DNA of 14,755 nucleotides from Echinostoma caproni (lineage: Eukaryota > Platyhelminthes > Trematoda > Plagiorchiida > Echinostomatidae): positions 15,723-30,477 of the forward strand of contig UZAN01043399.1 in assembly GCA_900618425.1 (NCBI GenBank). The letters run 5' to 3'. The translations under genes and the position numbers were made by a program. Position 1 is the first letter of the stretch. Each line of letters begins with the position of its first letter. The notes under the pieces are model-generated. The model had not been told where the DNA came from. It saw only the letters and a program-made list of their open reading frames with translations, and searched no databases. Of this stretch, positions 7,223-14,386 are shown piece after piece.

Positions 7223-7652
7223 AATTATGGAGTGAGCAAGAGATTGATATATCAAGAGAAATCTCACGGAAGGGGAGCGCATTAGCTAATTAACCTAACA
7301 CCACGGGGACAATGCGTTTGTATTAACCGTTTATTCTATCGTCTCAGAAAAGCTGAAAACATTGCTGACAGTTTTCGACTTTCCCCTATCAAGAATTGTA
7401 TGTCATGGGGTAATTAGCTAGTTGTTTACTTCGTCAAATCGCATTTAGATCACGTGATTTAGAAAATCCTGTTATTCTCATTCCGATTCGGGTACGTTTA
7501 AAATCAGTAGTTCTGAACGAAACTCTAAAAACCAATATTTCTGCCTAAATTTCATTAATCACATGAAAAAACCTTAATTTTGATTTGATTTTTGTAGTAA
7601 AGGAGGGAGTTGAAGGTGGTGAACGTTACTCGTCATGTTATGTGCTCAATAA

Positions 7653-7675
7653 ATATATATATATATATATATATA
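7653..7675. repeat. (AT)n microsatellite
   Basis: About eleven perfect AT dinucleotides. AATAAA just before it (7649-7654) could act as a plus-strand poly(A) signal, but no upstream exon uses it. Confidence 0.85.
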
Positions 7676-8024
7676 CATTGTCTATAGCAAACTGTATCCT
7701 CAAACTAGGTTCTTGAAATTCGACACCAGCAATCAATGAATAATCTTGACTGGATCATCAAATAGCAACTGCTGACCAATTCTATTTCGGATTTTATTCT
7801 CTGTTTCAGGGTCTTTTCTTGTTCAATGTGTAATGTGCAACAAGTTCTATATTTCTTGATAATCTGATCTCAAGTTTTCTCGGAAAATTTGTGAGCGTTT
7901 AAGTAATCATTTGAAACTGATCCGAGAGACTATCTGAGCATTTGTGGTAGATAGCTTTTTCATATTTCTGTTATCTCCTTCGTTATTGTTTATTGAGTTT
8001 ACAAATGTGTTGTTAACTTTCCAG

Positions 8025-8295
8025 TGGACGGGAGGAAGGGAGGATCGTATTTTTACAAAAGCTGTTTGAATCAAATGCAGAACTGTGTAGGATGAGCGGC
8101 ACTGACACTGTTCGAACTCTGGCCATTCCGGTGGCTACTTTGATGACTTTGTTCACCATTGCCAGTGTCACTGATTGGGAAATTGTTGTGTTTTTCCGAA
8201 CCTTTTTCGATACCCAGTTACACGTTATCCATAAATATATATGTGTGCAACAATCCTTCGAGGGTCATTTAGCAGAAAACCATGCTGAAAATTAG
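8025..8295 (+). CDS. Candidate plus-strand exon, hydrophobic helical product
   Basis: A strong acceptor (TGTTGTTAACTTTCCAG, ending 8024) is followed by a frame open for 89 codons in phase 2 to TAG at 8293-8295. It begins GREEGRIVFLQKLF, then ESNAELCRM at the ATG at 8092. It continues into a hydrophobic stretch (TLAIPVATLMTLFTIASV, about residues 34-51) and ends GHLAENHAEN. The part before the ATG is as protein-like as the part after, so the acceptor start is preferred. It may be a terminal exon, or it may stop at a weak donor near 8222. There is no clear poly(A) signal. It lies opposite the large intron of model A, so a nested gene is implied if real. Family unknown. Confidence 0.36.
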
Positions 8296-8460
8296 AATGA
8301 CTAACTCTACGGCAATTTTTATAAATAGTATATGTATATATATCTCTGTTATTTTCACGAGGCTGGAACTGAAGAATGCATCCAAGAAATTGAGTTTTTA
8401 TCACCATTTTCTTATCACCCTGAGGCTCATCATTCTAGCTAAATATTAATTAATACGATT

Positions 8461-8482
8461 ACTACTACTACTACTACTACTA
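8461..8482. repeat. (ACT)n microsatellite
   Basis: Seven perfect ACT units. Compare the tracts at 3148 and 6949; it may mark the end of a retroposon copy, but no tRNA-like head was seen within about 300 bases on the left. Confidence 0.85.
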
Positions 8483-8567
8483 AGTTACATACCAATAAGA
8501 TTAGTATAACCTTTAGTTTGTAGCGAAAAGGTATATAGAGTAATGATAATGGTTTATTCTCCCTTAG

Positions 8568-8848
8568 GGTCTGTATGGCTTGCGTCTACCATGGGTGTGC
8601 TGGTTGTCTGTCATCGATGACTCCAACATCACACAGCGAAACACTGTGACTTCTATCACATTATTCAGTGATTTGGAGTGTATCGCACTAGATCGAACTA
8701 GATTTGTCAAATTCCCGTTTCTTCACGGTGTGGAACAGATCTGGTCTATTTACGGTATCAATTATTGCATACGAAGTTACACAATACGGAGGGGAAACAC
8801 CAGAAACACAGCCAGAAAGCAGCCGAGTGTGTGTGTGTGTTGGAAACG
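8568..8848 (+). CDS. Candidate plus-strand exon (281 bases)
   Basis: The acceptor GTTTATTCTCCCTTAG ends at 8567. A phase-0 frame is open for 93 codons from GLYGLRLPWV through SDLECIALDR and HGVEQIWSIY to KQPSVCVCWK, then a moderate donor AAACG|GTAACG at 8849 (phase 2) or TAA at 8850. All three plus frames are partly open here, two of them past 8850, which weakens the call. The Val-Cys end is the translated GT repeat at 8827-8840. If real this could follow the exon at 6197-6320 (phase 0 to 0). No known domain. Confidence 0.28.
8827..8840. repeat. (GT)n microsatellite, short
   Basis: Seven GT units lie at the end of the candidate exon at 8568. Translated repeats like this are more usual in non-coding DNA, which counts against that exon's 3' boundary. 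Confidence 0.75.
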
Positions 8849-8864
8849 GTAACGAGGTTGATTA

Positions 8865-8879
8865 CTGTCACGGTGACAG
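8865..8879. repeat. Palindrome, 7-base arms
   Basis: CTGTCAC and GTGACAG flank a single central base. It lies just downstream of the candidate donor at 8849. No role is known. Confidence 0.6.
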
Positions 8880-9056
8880 ACTATCCAATATTTTCCGAAT
8901 CGGAAGTTGAATCACACTGCTCACAAGTGTTGTGTATTTTCGTTTGATTTTTGCCATTGTGCATTTTACAGTCCAGCTAGTATGACTGCATTCTGTGGTA
9001 CCTTTCGATAAATCTGTGTAAAGATCTGAGTGTTTTTGTTCACTGAGAGAATTCAC

Positions 9057-9173
9057 TCGCGATCGTCTAAATTTTCACGGGATTCTTCCTGTATGGCGCC
9101 AATGTTCAGAGTTGGTGCAATTGGGTTTATGACACATGATGAATGCCCATCAGTTAGATGAACCTTAGGTGTG
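9057..9173 (-). CDS. Candidate internal exon of model A (117 bases, phase 2-2)
   Basis: The acceptor at 9176-9174 (CATGCTCAG) follows a branch-point-like CGACTAAAC a few bases upstream. The exon then reads 38 full codons, from TPKVHLTDGH to ESRENLDDR, to a moderate donor GCGA|GTGAAT at 9056. It is 117 bases long, a multiple of three, and starts and ends in phase 2. It therefore fits between the exon ending at 9422 and the one starting at 4371, where the GA+T join gives Asp. Composition is polar with an acidic C-terminal half (QEES, ENLDDR), suggesting a flexible linker. Without splicing the frame meets TGA right after the donor. The product is not recognised. Confidence 0.42.
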
Positions 9174-9421
9174 CTGAGCATGTTGTTTAGTCGGAAATTA
9201 TCGATTGATGGGTATAATTGAATGATACAAAGATGACAATCAGTCTGAAAATGTATTTTAATTCTAGATCGAATTTGAGGGGGGAAATTTAATGTTTTCG
9301 ATTGATTTTGGTCAAAAATCGCTGCAATAACTGATAACTTCACTGGTAAGTTGCAGAATGTGGTACAATGGAAAAAAGAACTGTTGCTGACATGGTGCCA
9401 GCTGTTAAAGTTTCGGCTCAC

Positions 9422-9528
9422 CTAACGTAACCGTTGAACGCCGTCATATTAAAATCACCTCCTCTACGGGTTCTAATCTCAGCCAATTCGGTTAACGTAA
9501 AATGACCTCCACCGTACCATATTTCCAT
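9422..9528 (-). CDS. Candidate first coding exon of model A
   Basis: Reading leftwards, an ATG at 9528-9526 opens 35 codons plus two bases, from MEIWYGGGHF to FNMTAFNGYV. It ends at a strong donor, AG|GTGAGC, with the intron starting at 9421. An in-frame TAA lies a few codons upstream. No AG acceptor exists between that stop and the ATG, so if coding this must be a first coding exon. The initiation context (GAAATAATGG) has a purine at -3. The exon ends in phase 2, exactly what the exon starting at 9173 needs, and the join codes for Ser. The plus strand of the same stretch is also open for 28 codons, so frame openness alone is weak support. The product is unknown. Confidence 0.4.
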
Positions 9529-9879
9529 TATTTCAAAAGTTTTTATTGGTAATTATTGCATTGATTAGGGATGATTAAATAATCTTAATCACCACAGCAA
9601 AATGATCGTTTATGTATGAGTGCATATATCACATCTCTGTGGTTTACAAAATTGCTCATTGTCATTTCACTTTATGACCATTCCTCAGATAAATAGGGTC
9701 ATTTCAGAAGTTTAATCATATCTAATGTTTTTCCCGAATATAATCATTTTATTTAAGTGAAATCAAACTGAATTATTGGGGTAAAGAACGACAAAAGAAT
9801 TTCAATAACAATGGGGTTTTAAAGAGGTTTTCTCTGACTGGTCTGTTGTGTAGTAGTTAGATCAGATTGAGCTCATTGA
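9529..9879. other. Possible intergenic gap between models B and A
   Basis: AT-rich, with no coding frame on either strand. If model B ends at 9880 and model A starts at 9528, this holds the 3' end of B, including AATAAA at 9753-9748, and the promoter of A. It also has a second minus-strand AATAAA near 9548-9543. No TATA box is convincing. Confidence 0.3.
9748..9753 (-). promoter_or_regulatory. Candidate poly(A) signal AATAAA
   Basis: A perfect AATAAA on the minus strand, 127 bases past the TGA at 9880. Position and strand fit a 3' untranslated region for the terminal exon at 10114-9880. The hexamer is common in AT-rich DNA. Confidence 0.35.
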
Positions 9880-10114
9880 TCACGGTTGGTCAAAGTAAAT
9901 GTCCTCCGTTCCGATCCGAGTGCGACTACAATAATAGCTTTCAAAATCCCGTGACTCAACAAAACTAGTTTCTAATCTGTTATTGGCTTTGCCCTTTATG
10001 CTTTTGATATGATCTTTTTCACTGTTTTTTAGATATTCTACTGGGGTTGGTTCGTAAACTTTACGGGGAATACTTGCGTTCAGAATTAGCGTTTTGGGGA
10101 TTCCACGATTCCAT
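9880..10114 (-). CDS. Candidate exon, probably terminal, polar product
   Basis: The acceptor GTGTGTGTACAG (ending 10115) follows a GT-repeat tract. The frame (phase 2) runs 77 codons: WNRGIPKTLI, then VYEPTPVEYL, a Lys-rich stretch KNSEKDHIKS, KGKANNRLET, and EDIYFDQP before TGA. It is strongly hydrophilic with no membrane span. The minus-strand AATAAA at 9753 supports a terminal exon. A phase-0 reading of the same acceptor (MESWNPQN start) stops after 17 codons. The alternative is an internal exon of model A through the weak donor at 9883. The product is unrecognised. Confidence 0.42.
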
Positions 10115-10117
10115 CTG

Positions 10118-10147
10118 TACACACACGCATACACACACACACACGCA
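10118..10147. repeat. (AC)n microsatellite, interrupted
   Basis: About 30 bases of AC with GC and AT interruptions, directly upstream (minus strand) of the acceptor at 10115. It may serve as a GT-rich stand-in for its pyrimidine tract. Confidence 0.8.
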
Positions 10148-11465
10148 CCGATTTACAGCCTGATACAAAAGAACGGATGAGAAGAGTTTTGCTATTCGAA
10201 CAAACTGCTAACTCAGCTCAAAACGTTTTGAGATTGGAAAAGAAAAGAAGTTGTCTGAAGGTGATTTAAAAAACAAACAACTAATGCAAACAACTAAAAA
10301 CAAAACAATCAATTTAGCAGTTTATGTTGTACAGAACGGGATTTATTTACCAATCAAATAAGCACTCGATTTTGGCCGGTTAGTCACGTCCAGGGTACCC
10401 ATTCATTGACCGCTGGCCACAACTATGGCGTCATCTTCTTCTGTGATACACAATAAACCGATTGATTGAGTGAGGATAGCGTGAACTGGAGCCTAGTTAG
10501 CTAAAATCGTATCTGCCTGCCCCTGTCGGACATTCGAGTTGACTGATCCACATTACCATCAATTATATCAGTTTCCGAAATGGAACAGTGGTCAACAAAA
10601 TGCCTCCCGATATCACAAATGATTGGAACAATAGGAGGTGTGGGTGGGAATGGTAACTGTGATGGGATTCAAGTCCTAAGAATGTGAGCAATACATCTCT
10701 CCTATTTTATATGAGGTATTTTGTAATTTGTATACAATGAACCTGTGAAAGTTTCAAAAGTTAGACCGTCATTTTTCGGACAATGGCAGATTACTGTGCA
10801 TATACGAAACATTCCGATCAGAATCAGTTATGGTGTCAGTAAATCATTCGTTTTTCAAATAAAATGGTTTTGCAATATTTCCATTTTCCCAAACACACCC
10901 AAACCATTGTGTTACTGATCTAGGTAGATTCTCTGGAATGCTTAAATATGGACGGAGCGTTTTTCTGACTTTGTGTGCACGCGCAATTCTCCGGTCAACC
11001 AATCACCCACTCGACAAGTCACAGACTGGTTATTCTCACTCGCTCACTCGCTTGCTCGCTCGTTGAAGCACGTCAGAAGGATGACCGATACAAATTAGAG
11101 TCATTCATAGTCACAAGTAATTGTGAGTGACCTGGAGAATGGGTTCTCATCCGATAGGCTTTCTTGATTAAGAATTCAGAAACCCCTTCACCCAAGACCT
11201 GATTTTGTGGGAGTAGCGTGCTTATTATTACACAACTGTCCATATATATCTCCTTGGATTGAATAAGACATTTGAAAAAGTTATATACGGTAATTTTTAT
11301 GCATTGTTTGTTACCGTGGTACTAAAAACATATTTCTTGTGGAAAAAGGTACGGCGTCCTGATCTGGGGCCGGTCGTTGGATAAACACACTTCTGATTAG
11401 TTCTAACGAGACCGAAATTTGAGTAAACCGCTGCTCGAATGTTTAGGTGACTGTTTGAAAGGACC
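10148..11465. other. Long stretch without supported gene
   Basis: AT-leaning and stop-dense, with no ORF of 60 codons. A CTCACTCGC/TTGCTCGC tetramer-like tract sits at 11034-11064. On the minus strand it supplies two GCGA|GTGAG donor-like sites after an ATG frame of 19 codons (MTLICIGHPS start); this is too weak to call an exon. Confidence 0.35.
11034..11064. repeat. CTCA/CTCG tetranucleotide tract
   Basis: An imperfect CTCACTCG/CTTGCTCG run of about 31 bases that reads as a degenerate CTCN microsatellite. Confidence 0.6.
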
Positions 11466-11480
11466 GGTGTGTGTGTGTGT
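11466..11480. repeat. (GT)n microsatellite
   Basis: About seven GT units. It can pair with the (AC)n tract at 11593-11620 on the same strand. Confidence 0.8.
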
Positions 11481-11592
11481 ACGTGTATAAACGTTAGTTA
11501 AAATATCATTTATCAAAAACATCACTGCTCAATTTCATGTGGATATCTTAAGTCGTATACGGAAAGAAACAACAATGGTCCATACGTGTATC

Positions 11593-11620
11593 TACACACA
11601 CACACACACACGCACACACA
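11593..11620. repeat. (AC)n microsatellite
   Basis: About fourteen AC units with one CG interruption; complementary to the GT tract 113 bases to the left. Confidence 0.85.
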
Positions 11621-11788
11621 TTCACCCAGAGTAAATCCTGGATTGTTCAGTTTACACGTATTTAAAAAAATAACTATATAATTAAGTAGTTATGTTCTTA
11701 TTGCACTAACTGTATTTTACCGTAAAATTAAGAACCGGAATCTAGGAGTTAGATTAAAGCGAACAAACCAGACCAGATTGGAACTCAC

Positions 11789-11944
11789 TCGTAACGGGAT
11801 CACATATCGATCCAGTTCGATACGATCGAGCACCCGGACAGAAGCCATATTTGTTCGGAATATGGCAACTGGGCAGGTCCCGAGTAAATTGACGGATAAA
11901 TGGGTGAGGTTGCGTGTTACTCGATGAGTGAAAAGTGCCTTTGT
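11789..11944 (-). CDS. Candidate internal exon (156 bases, phase 0-0)
   Basis: The acceptor ATACAATTCTAGCAG ends at 11945 and a strong donor CGA|GTGAGT starts at 11788. The phase-0 frame has 52 codons: TKALFTHRVT, NLLGTCPVAI, MASVRVLDRI and DRYVIPLR. The frame entering in phase 1 is also open throughout and Cys-bearing (LPSCHIPNKYGFC). The plus strand is open from about 11757 to 11888 as well (contains PGQKPYLFGIWQL). The splice sites favour the minus strand, but the coding frame cannot be settled by eye. This stretch is GC-richer than its surroundings. Family unknown. Confidence 0.38.
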
Positions 11945-12246
11945 CTGCTAGAATTGTATATCTCTCTCCGGAGAGGTGTTCGTGTCGAGATTACACGAAC
12001 AAAGTGGGATGATAACAGTGATAATGTTCAAGCAATCCAACAGTTCTTGTACAATTGAACTGTCCTAATCGATTTTCACAACAAATATGATCAATTAACG
12101 AACAGATTGATTGATGTCTTTGCAATTCGTACGCGTTTGTGCTAGTAGGCAATTCGTTTACCGTGTGATTGGCAAAAGAATTGTGGCAAAATGATTAACT
12201 TGCATCGGAAAATTTCATTTTATACAAAGCTGATGGTTTAGGCACT

Positions 12247-12265
12247 GTTGTGTGTGTGCGTGTGT
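12247..12265. repeat. (GT)n microsatellite
   Basis: About nine GT units with one GC interruption. It is followed 31 bases later by an AC tract, an inverted pair able to form a hairpin. Confidence 0.8.
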
Positions 12266-12297
12266 TAAGCTCTGCTCAAATGATGTGTGCATGAGCA

Positions 12298-12324
12298 CGC
12301 ACACACACACACACACACGCACGC
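12298..12324. repeat. (AC)n microsatellite
   Basis: About eleven AC units with ACGC ends; the complement of the GT tract at 12247. Confidence 0.85.
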
Positions 12325-12361
12325 AAACTTACGTGATTAACGATGAGCACCTACGCAATCT

Positions 12362-12389
12362 CACACATGCACACACACACACACACACA
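12362..12389. repeat. (AC)n microsatellite
   Basis: About thirteen AC units with one ATGC interruption, 38 bases from the previous AC tract; possibly a local duplication. Confidence 0.85.
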
Positions 12390-12521
12390 TTAGCAGCGGT
12401 GAGTGTACACATGAGATTCGGGTGATCAACCAGTGCTTTCACATCATGCCGCCAGTCAAGAAGAAAACCAACAGGGTGCAAAGAAGCACTAACTCTCACA
12501 AGCAATCAAGTCTCCCTCTCC

Positions 12522-12546
12522 GTGTGTGTGTGTGTGTGCGTGTGTG
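12522..12546. repeat. (GT)n microsatellite
   Basis: About twelve GT units with one GC interruption; the complement of the AC tract at 12362-12389. Confidence 0.85.
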
Positions 12547-12689
12547 AGACAGAGCTGTTACGTGTAGGTGGGTGGATGGATAAATGGGAGGCTGATGATT
12601 AAGTTAAGCTACCGGGGCTTACTTAGACCAGCTGTGACATGGCTCCTGTCATTTTGTGTGTGACTCATTAGCGAATCCTGCAAACTTAC

Positions 12690-12833
12690 ACATACGTAAC
12701 ATCGCTCGATTTCCAGCCTTATCGACCGGTAAATTGATCGATCGATTAGTGGGTTGCTCATGCATTGGGAACTATCTGGGCGCTGTGGATTGAAGCTGGT
12801 TTGGATAATCCTATTGTCAATGAGGGTTGCCAT
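12690..12833 (-). CDS. Candidate first coding exon of model B
   Basis: An ATG at 12833-12831 in a good context (CAAGATGGC, purine at -3 and G at +4) has an in-frame TGA 12 bases upstream. The frame reads 48 codons: MATLIDNRII, QTSFNPQRPD, then YRSIRLEIER. It reaches a strong donor TGT|GTAAGT at 12689 in phase 0. A second donor, TAC|GTATGT, lies six bases earlier in the same phase. The open frame continues to 12609 unspliced. The peptide is polar and basic, with no signal peptide. Palindromic ATCGATCGAT lies within it (about 12735). No family recognised. Confidence 0.38.
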
Positions 12834-13313
12834 CTTGAGGCAAATTAGTCATTTGAAGTATCGCTGTCTTCGGTCCCACTTGTCAAATATGACCAGTCAA
12901 TGGAAATAATCCTAAAACGCGTTTCAATATCCACTTAAACTTTCATTATCTGATTGGAATGTTCCACACAAACACCACGGTTCCAGGAATTGAAAATCAC
13001 TTGTTATTAATCTTGGTTCGGGGATGAAAAGGAGGACTCCAATAACGTGGGTGTAAGAGATTGGATCAAAGCAATTAATGTACACAATAAAACGAATCGA
13101 AAAAGGTCCAGTTACTATCAATCAGGGCAAATGGAAAGTTGTTTCGTGTATTCGAAAAGGAGGATAAACTCTTTTTTTGTAGACCGAGAAAATACTGAGA
13201 AACAGAATAACCAATGGTGACGATTGCAGTCTGTCGCAAACGTGTGATGACGTACAGGATAAGAGTACCCTTTGCGACAATGAGACTGTAGAAAGGTAAT
13301 GAATAAACTTCAG
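12834..13313. other. Possible divergent intergenic region
   Basis: If model B starts at 12833 and the right-hand plus-strand exons are real, this is a head-to-head promoter region. Minus-strand frames at 13365-13075 and 13352-13122 are open but have no usable donor; one is hydrophobic (GTLILYVITR). No TATA box or other element can be argued. Confidence 0.3.
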
Positions 13314-13518
13314 TGTGAAGCATTCCAATATTTTTGGATTGGGAAAACGCACTGTTTCTGTTCAAAACGGAAACAAATCACGAAAAGATTTAAGTGACTT
13401 GTTGATAGCTGGAGAACCTCGCCTATTGAACAGGCCAAAAAATCGGGACCAAATCAAAGAAATAACAGGTCAACTGATATTTTTCCGTACACAAGCACTC
13501 GACCCATTCATGATTTGA
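13314..13518 (+). CDS. Candidate plus-strand exon, polar basic product
   Basis: The acceptor ATAAACTTCAG ends at 13313. A phase-2 frame runs 67 codons to TGA at 13516-13518: VKHSNIFGLGKR, then NKSRKDLSDL, AGEPRLLNRP, KNRDQIKEIT and DPFMI. It is Lys/Arg/Asn-rich. The same frame continues beyond the single TGA for 30 codons to a strong donor at 13610 (see the next entry). A short intron could remove the stop, but the available donor (ACAG|GTCAAC) shifts the frame. The minus strand is also open here. Unrecognised. Confidence 0.3.
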
Positions 13519-13524
13519 ACCCAG

Positions 13525-13609
13525 GCATCAAATGGTTTGCCGTGGATATTTCCAAATATTCTATCTCAACTAATTCTCCGGCACTTTAACAATAACTGCT
13601 TTGGTGACT
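13525..13609 (+). CDS. Candidate exon ending at a consensus donor
   Basis: The acceptor TTTGAACCCAG ends at 13524 and a near-perfect donor GACT|GTAAGT starts at 13610. The phase-0 frame has 28 codons (ASNGLPWIFP, then ILSQLILRHF and NCFGD) and leaves in phase 1. It is in the same frame as the 13314 ORF, separated only by the TGA at 13516. A phase-1 reading of the same acceptor stops after 21 codons. The donor is the strongest plus-strand signal in this part of the window. Confidence 0.3.
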
Positions 13610-13704
13610 GTAAGTCGTCATGGATATGTGTTTTAAGCACTGAATAAATTTCCAGATTAGACAGATAAACAAGTTATAAATTTCACGTATCTTCTCGTTT
13701 CCAG

Positions 13705-13767
13705 TGCATCATTTTTCACTACTTATTAACATTTGATTCAACTGGAACGCAAACCAATAATCATCAG
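13705..13767 (+). CDS. Candidate 63-base exon
   Basis: A strong acceptor (GTATCTTCTCGTTTCCAG) ends at 13704 and a moderate donor ATCAG|GTACTT starts at 13768. The frame is phase 0-0 and reads 21 codons (CIIFHYLLTF then DSTGTQTNNHQ). The other two frames have stops. It does not match the phase-1 donor at 13609, so either one of the two is wrong or another exon lies between. Confidence 0.27.
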
Positions 13768-14015
13768 GTACTTTGCCTAACGAAGCACTTATACTATGGG
13801 GTGTTTAACTACGCACATGTATGAAACCCAAGAGACCAAGGTAGTCTTTAGAACCAATCACCTGGCAATGACAGTTCTACAGTGCTCATATACTCAAACC
13901 CTGTCACACTTAATCTACTATTTCATCTGCTCATTATTAGGTTTCCATATCTATATTGACCTTCTCCGGCAGAGCTGATTTTGCGGTTATTGTTGTCTGT
14001 GTCCCAACTAAGCAG
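13768..14015. other. Probable plus-strand intron with minor exon-like pieces
   Basis: It contains acceptor-like CAGTTCTACAG (ending about 13882), followed by a phase-0 frame (CSYTQTLSHL start) to a TTAG|GTTTCC donor near 13939. It ends with a good pyrimidine tract and branch-like AACTAAG before the acceptor at 14015. Confidence 0.25.
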
Positions 14016-14199
14016 AAGTAAAAATACCCAAGCAAAACTGTGGCAGTCCGTTCCTCTCGTTGAACGTCAAGCTTTTCTGTCGGGACGAAACTCACATTAT
14101 CGGATAAGATCATTGAACCTGGATGGGCGCAACAAGAGCTCGATGAGTTTCATTGAACACGTTCGTGTATACAAATTTACACGGTTTTTCGACGATTGA
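14016..14199 (+). CDS. Candidate terminal exon, basic polar product
   Basis: The acceptor has a long pyrimidine-rich tract (from about 13984), a branch-like CCAACTAAG and AGCAG ending at 14015. The frame enters in phase 2 and runs 60 codons: SKNTQAKLWQ, SVPLVERQAF, LSGRNSHYRI, then SMSFIEHVRV and RFFDD before TGA at 14197-14199. It is basic with no membrane span. A plus-strand AATAAA at 14381-14386 lies 182 bases downstream. A donor within it (CGT|GTATAC, 14167) would make it internal. This is the best of the plus-strand calls at the right end. Unrecognised. Confidence 0.4.
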
Positions 14200-14380
14200 C
14201 ACGATCCTTTGCACGAGTTAGTTCTACTCTTCAAAGATGAAAGCAGCTGAACAGAAGTTTGTTTTCTATCGGGGTGGGAATAACCTACAGTGTCTGCTCA
14301 CAAATACAGAGCTAGTCAGTTATTTTATCTTGAAATTCCGCAATCTGTTTGTGCGACTGAGGATTTAGTGAACAGGAGAA

Positions 14381-14386
14381 AATAAA
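14381..14386 (+). promoter_or_regulatory. Candidate poly(A) signal AATAAA
   Basis: A perfect hexamer 182 bases after the TGA of the 14016-14199 exon, on the same strand. It is consistent with a short 3' untranslated region. Confidence 0.35.

Larger units (their letters stand above)
6966..8024. other. Intronic or intergenic DNA with two microsatellites
   Basis: AT-rich and stop-dense. It contains the GTCA tract at 7176-7222 and the AT run at 7653-7675. It ends with a good plus-strand acceptor TTGTTAACTTTCCAG at 8024. Confidence 0.4.
1489..9528 (-). other. Gene model A: minus-strand multi-exon gene, product unknown
   Basis: This is the joined model of the minus-strand exons at 9528-9422, 9173-9057, 4371-4192, 4036-3984, 3814-3801, 3680-3564, 3521-3486, 3424-3353 and 1578-1489. 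Every junction keeps the reading frame: phases run 2, 2, 2, 1, 0, 0, 0, 0. The split codons give Ser, Asp, Phe and Asp at the four out-of-phase joins. The predicted product starts with a Gly/Thr-rich stretch, continues as a polar and probably disordered region, and then becomes helical and coiled-coil-like. I do not recognise the family. The 3680-3353 block is convincing. Joins beyond 4371 and below 3353 cross introns of 4.7 kb and 1.8 kb and rest only on phase and splice motifs. No stop codon for the gene is visible, so the 3' end lies to the left or was missed. Confidence 0.45.
11945..12689. other. Probable intron rich in CA/GT microsatellites
   Basis: No supported exon. An 18-base phase-0 interval at 12332-12349 on the minus strand ends in a strong donor (AATCAC|GTAAGT) but starts at a poor acceptor inside a repeat cluster, so it is noted and not called. 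Four dinucleotide tracts lie at 12247-12546. Confidence 0.4.
9880..12833 (-). other. Gene model B: minus-strand spliced gene, incomplete
   Basis: This tentative gene combines a start exon (12833-12690, phase 0 out), an internal exon (11944-11789, phase 0 in and out) and a terminal exon (10114-9880, phase 2 in). The last two do not match in phase, so at least one exon between 11788 and 10115 is missing or a boundary is wrong. The whole is less secure than model A. The terminal exon could alternatively splice on to model A, because a weak donor CC|GTGATC at 9883 leaves phase 2, matching 9173. Confidence 0.25.

Noticed and set aside
8225..8407. 60-codon minus-strand ORF rich in Tyr/Ile
   Set aside because: It comes from AT-rich ATAT tracts, with no start context or splice sites.
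9053..9421. 122-codon minus-strand ORF taken as one gene
   Set aside because: It starts exactly at the GTGAGC donor and the first 80 residues look like intron; only the last part, after the CTCAG acceptor at 9174, is kept as an exon.
12332..12349. 18-base phase-0 microexon before a GTAAGT donor on the minus strand
   Set aside because: The donor is strong, but the acceptor (GCGTAG) has no pyrimidine tract and lies in a dinucleotide cluster; chance is likely.
13075..13365. Two overlapping minus-strand ORFs, one hydrophobic
   Set aside because: No usable donor follows the TTTCTACAG acceptor, and they overlap the plus-strand candidate exon at 13314; neither can be supported.
14076..14110. GGGACGAAACTC resembling the 3' core of a hammerhead ribozyme
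   Set aside because: The required CTGATGA core is absent nearby on this strand, so no hammerhead can form.
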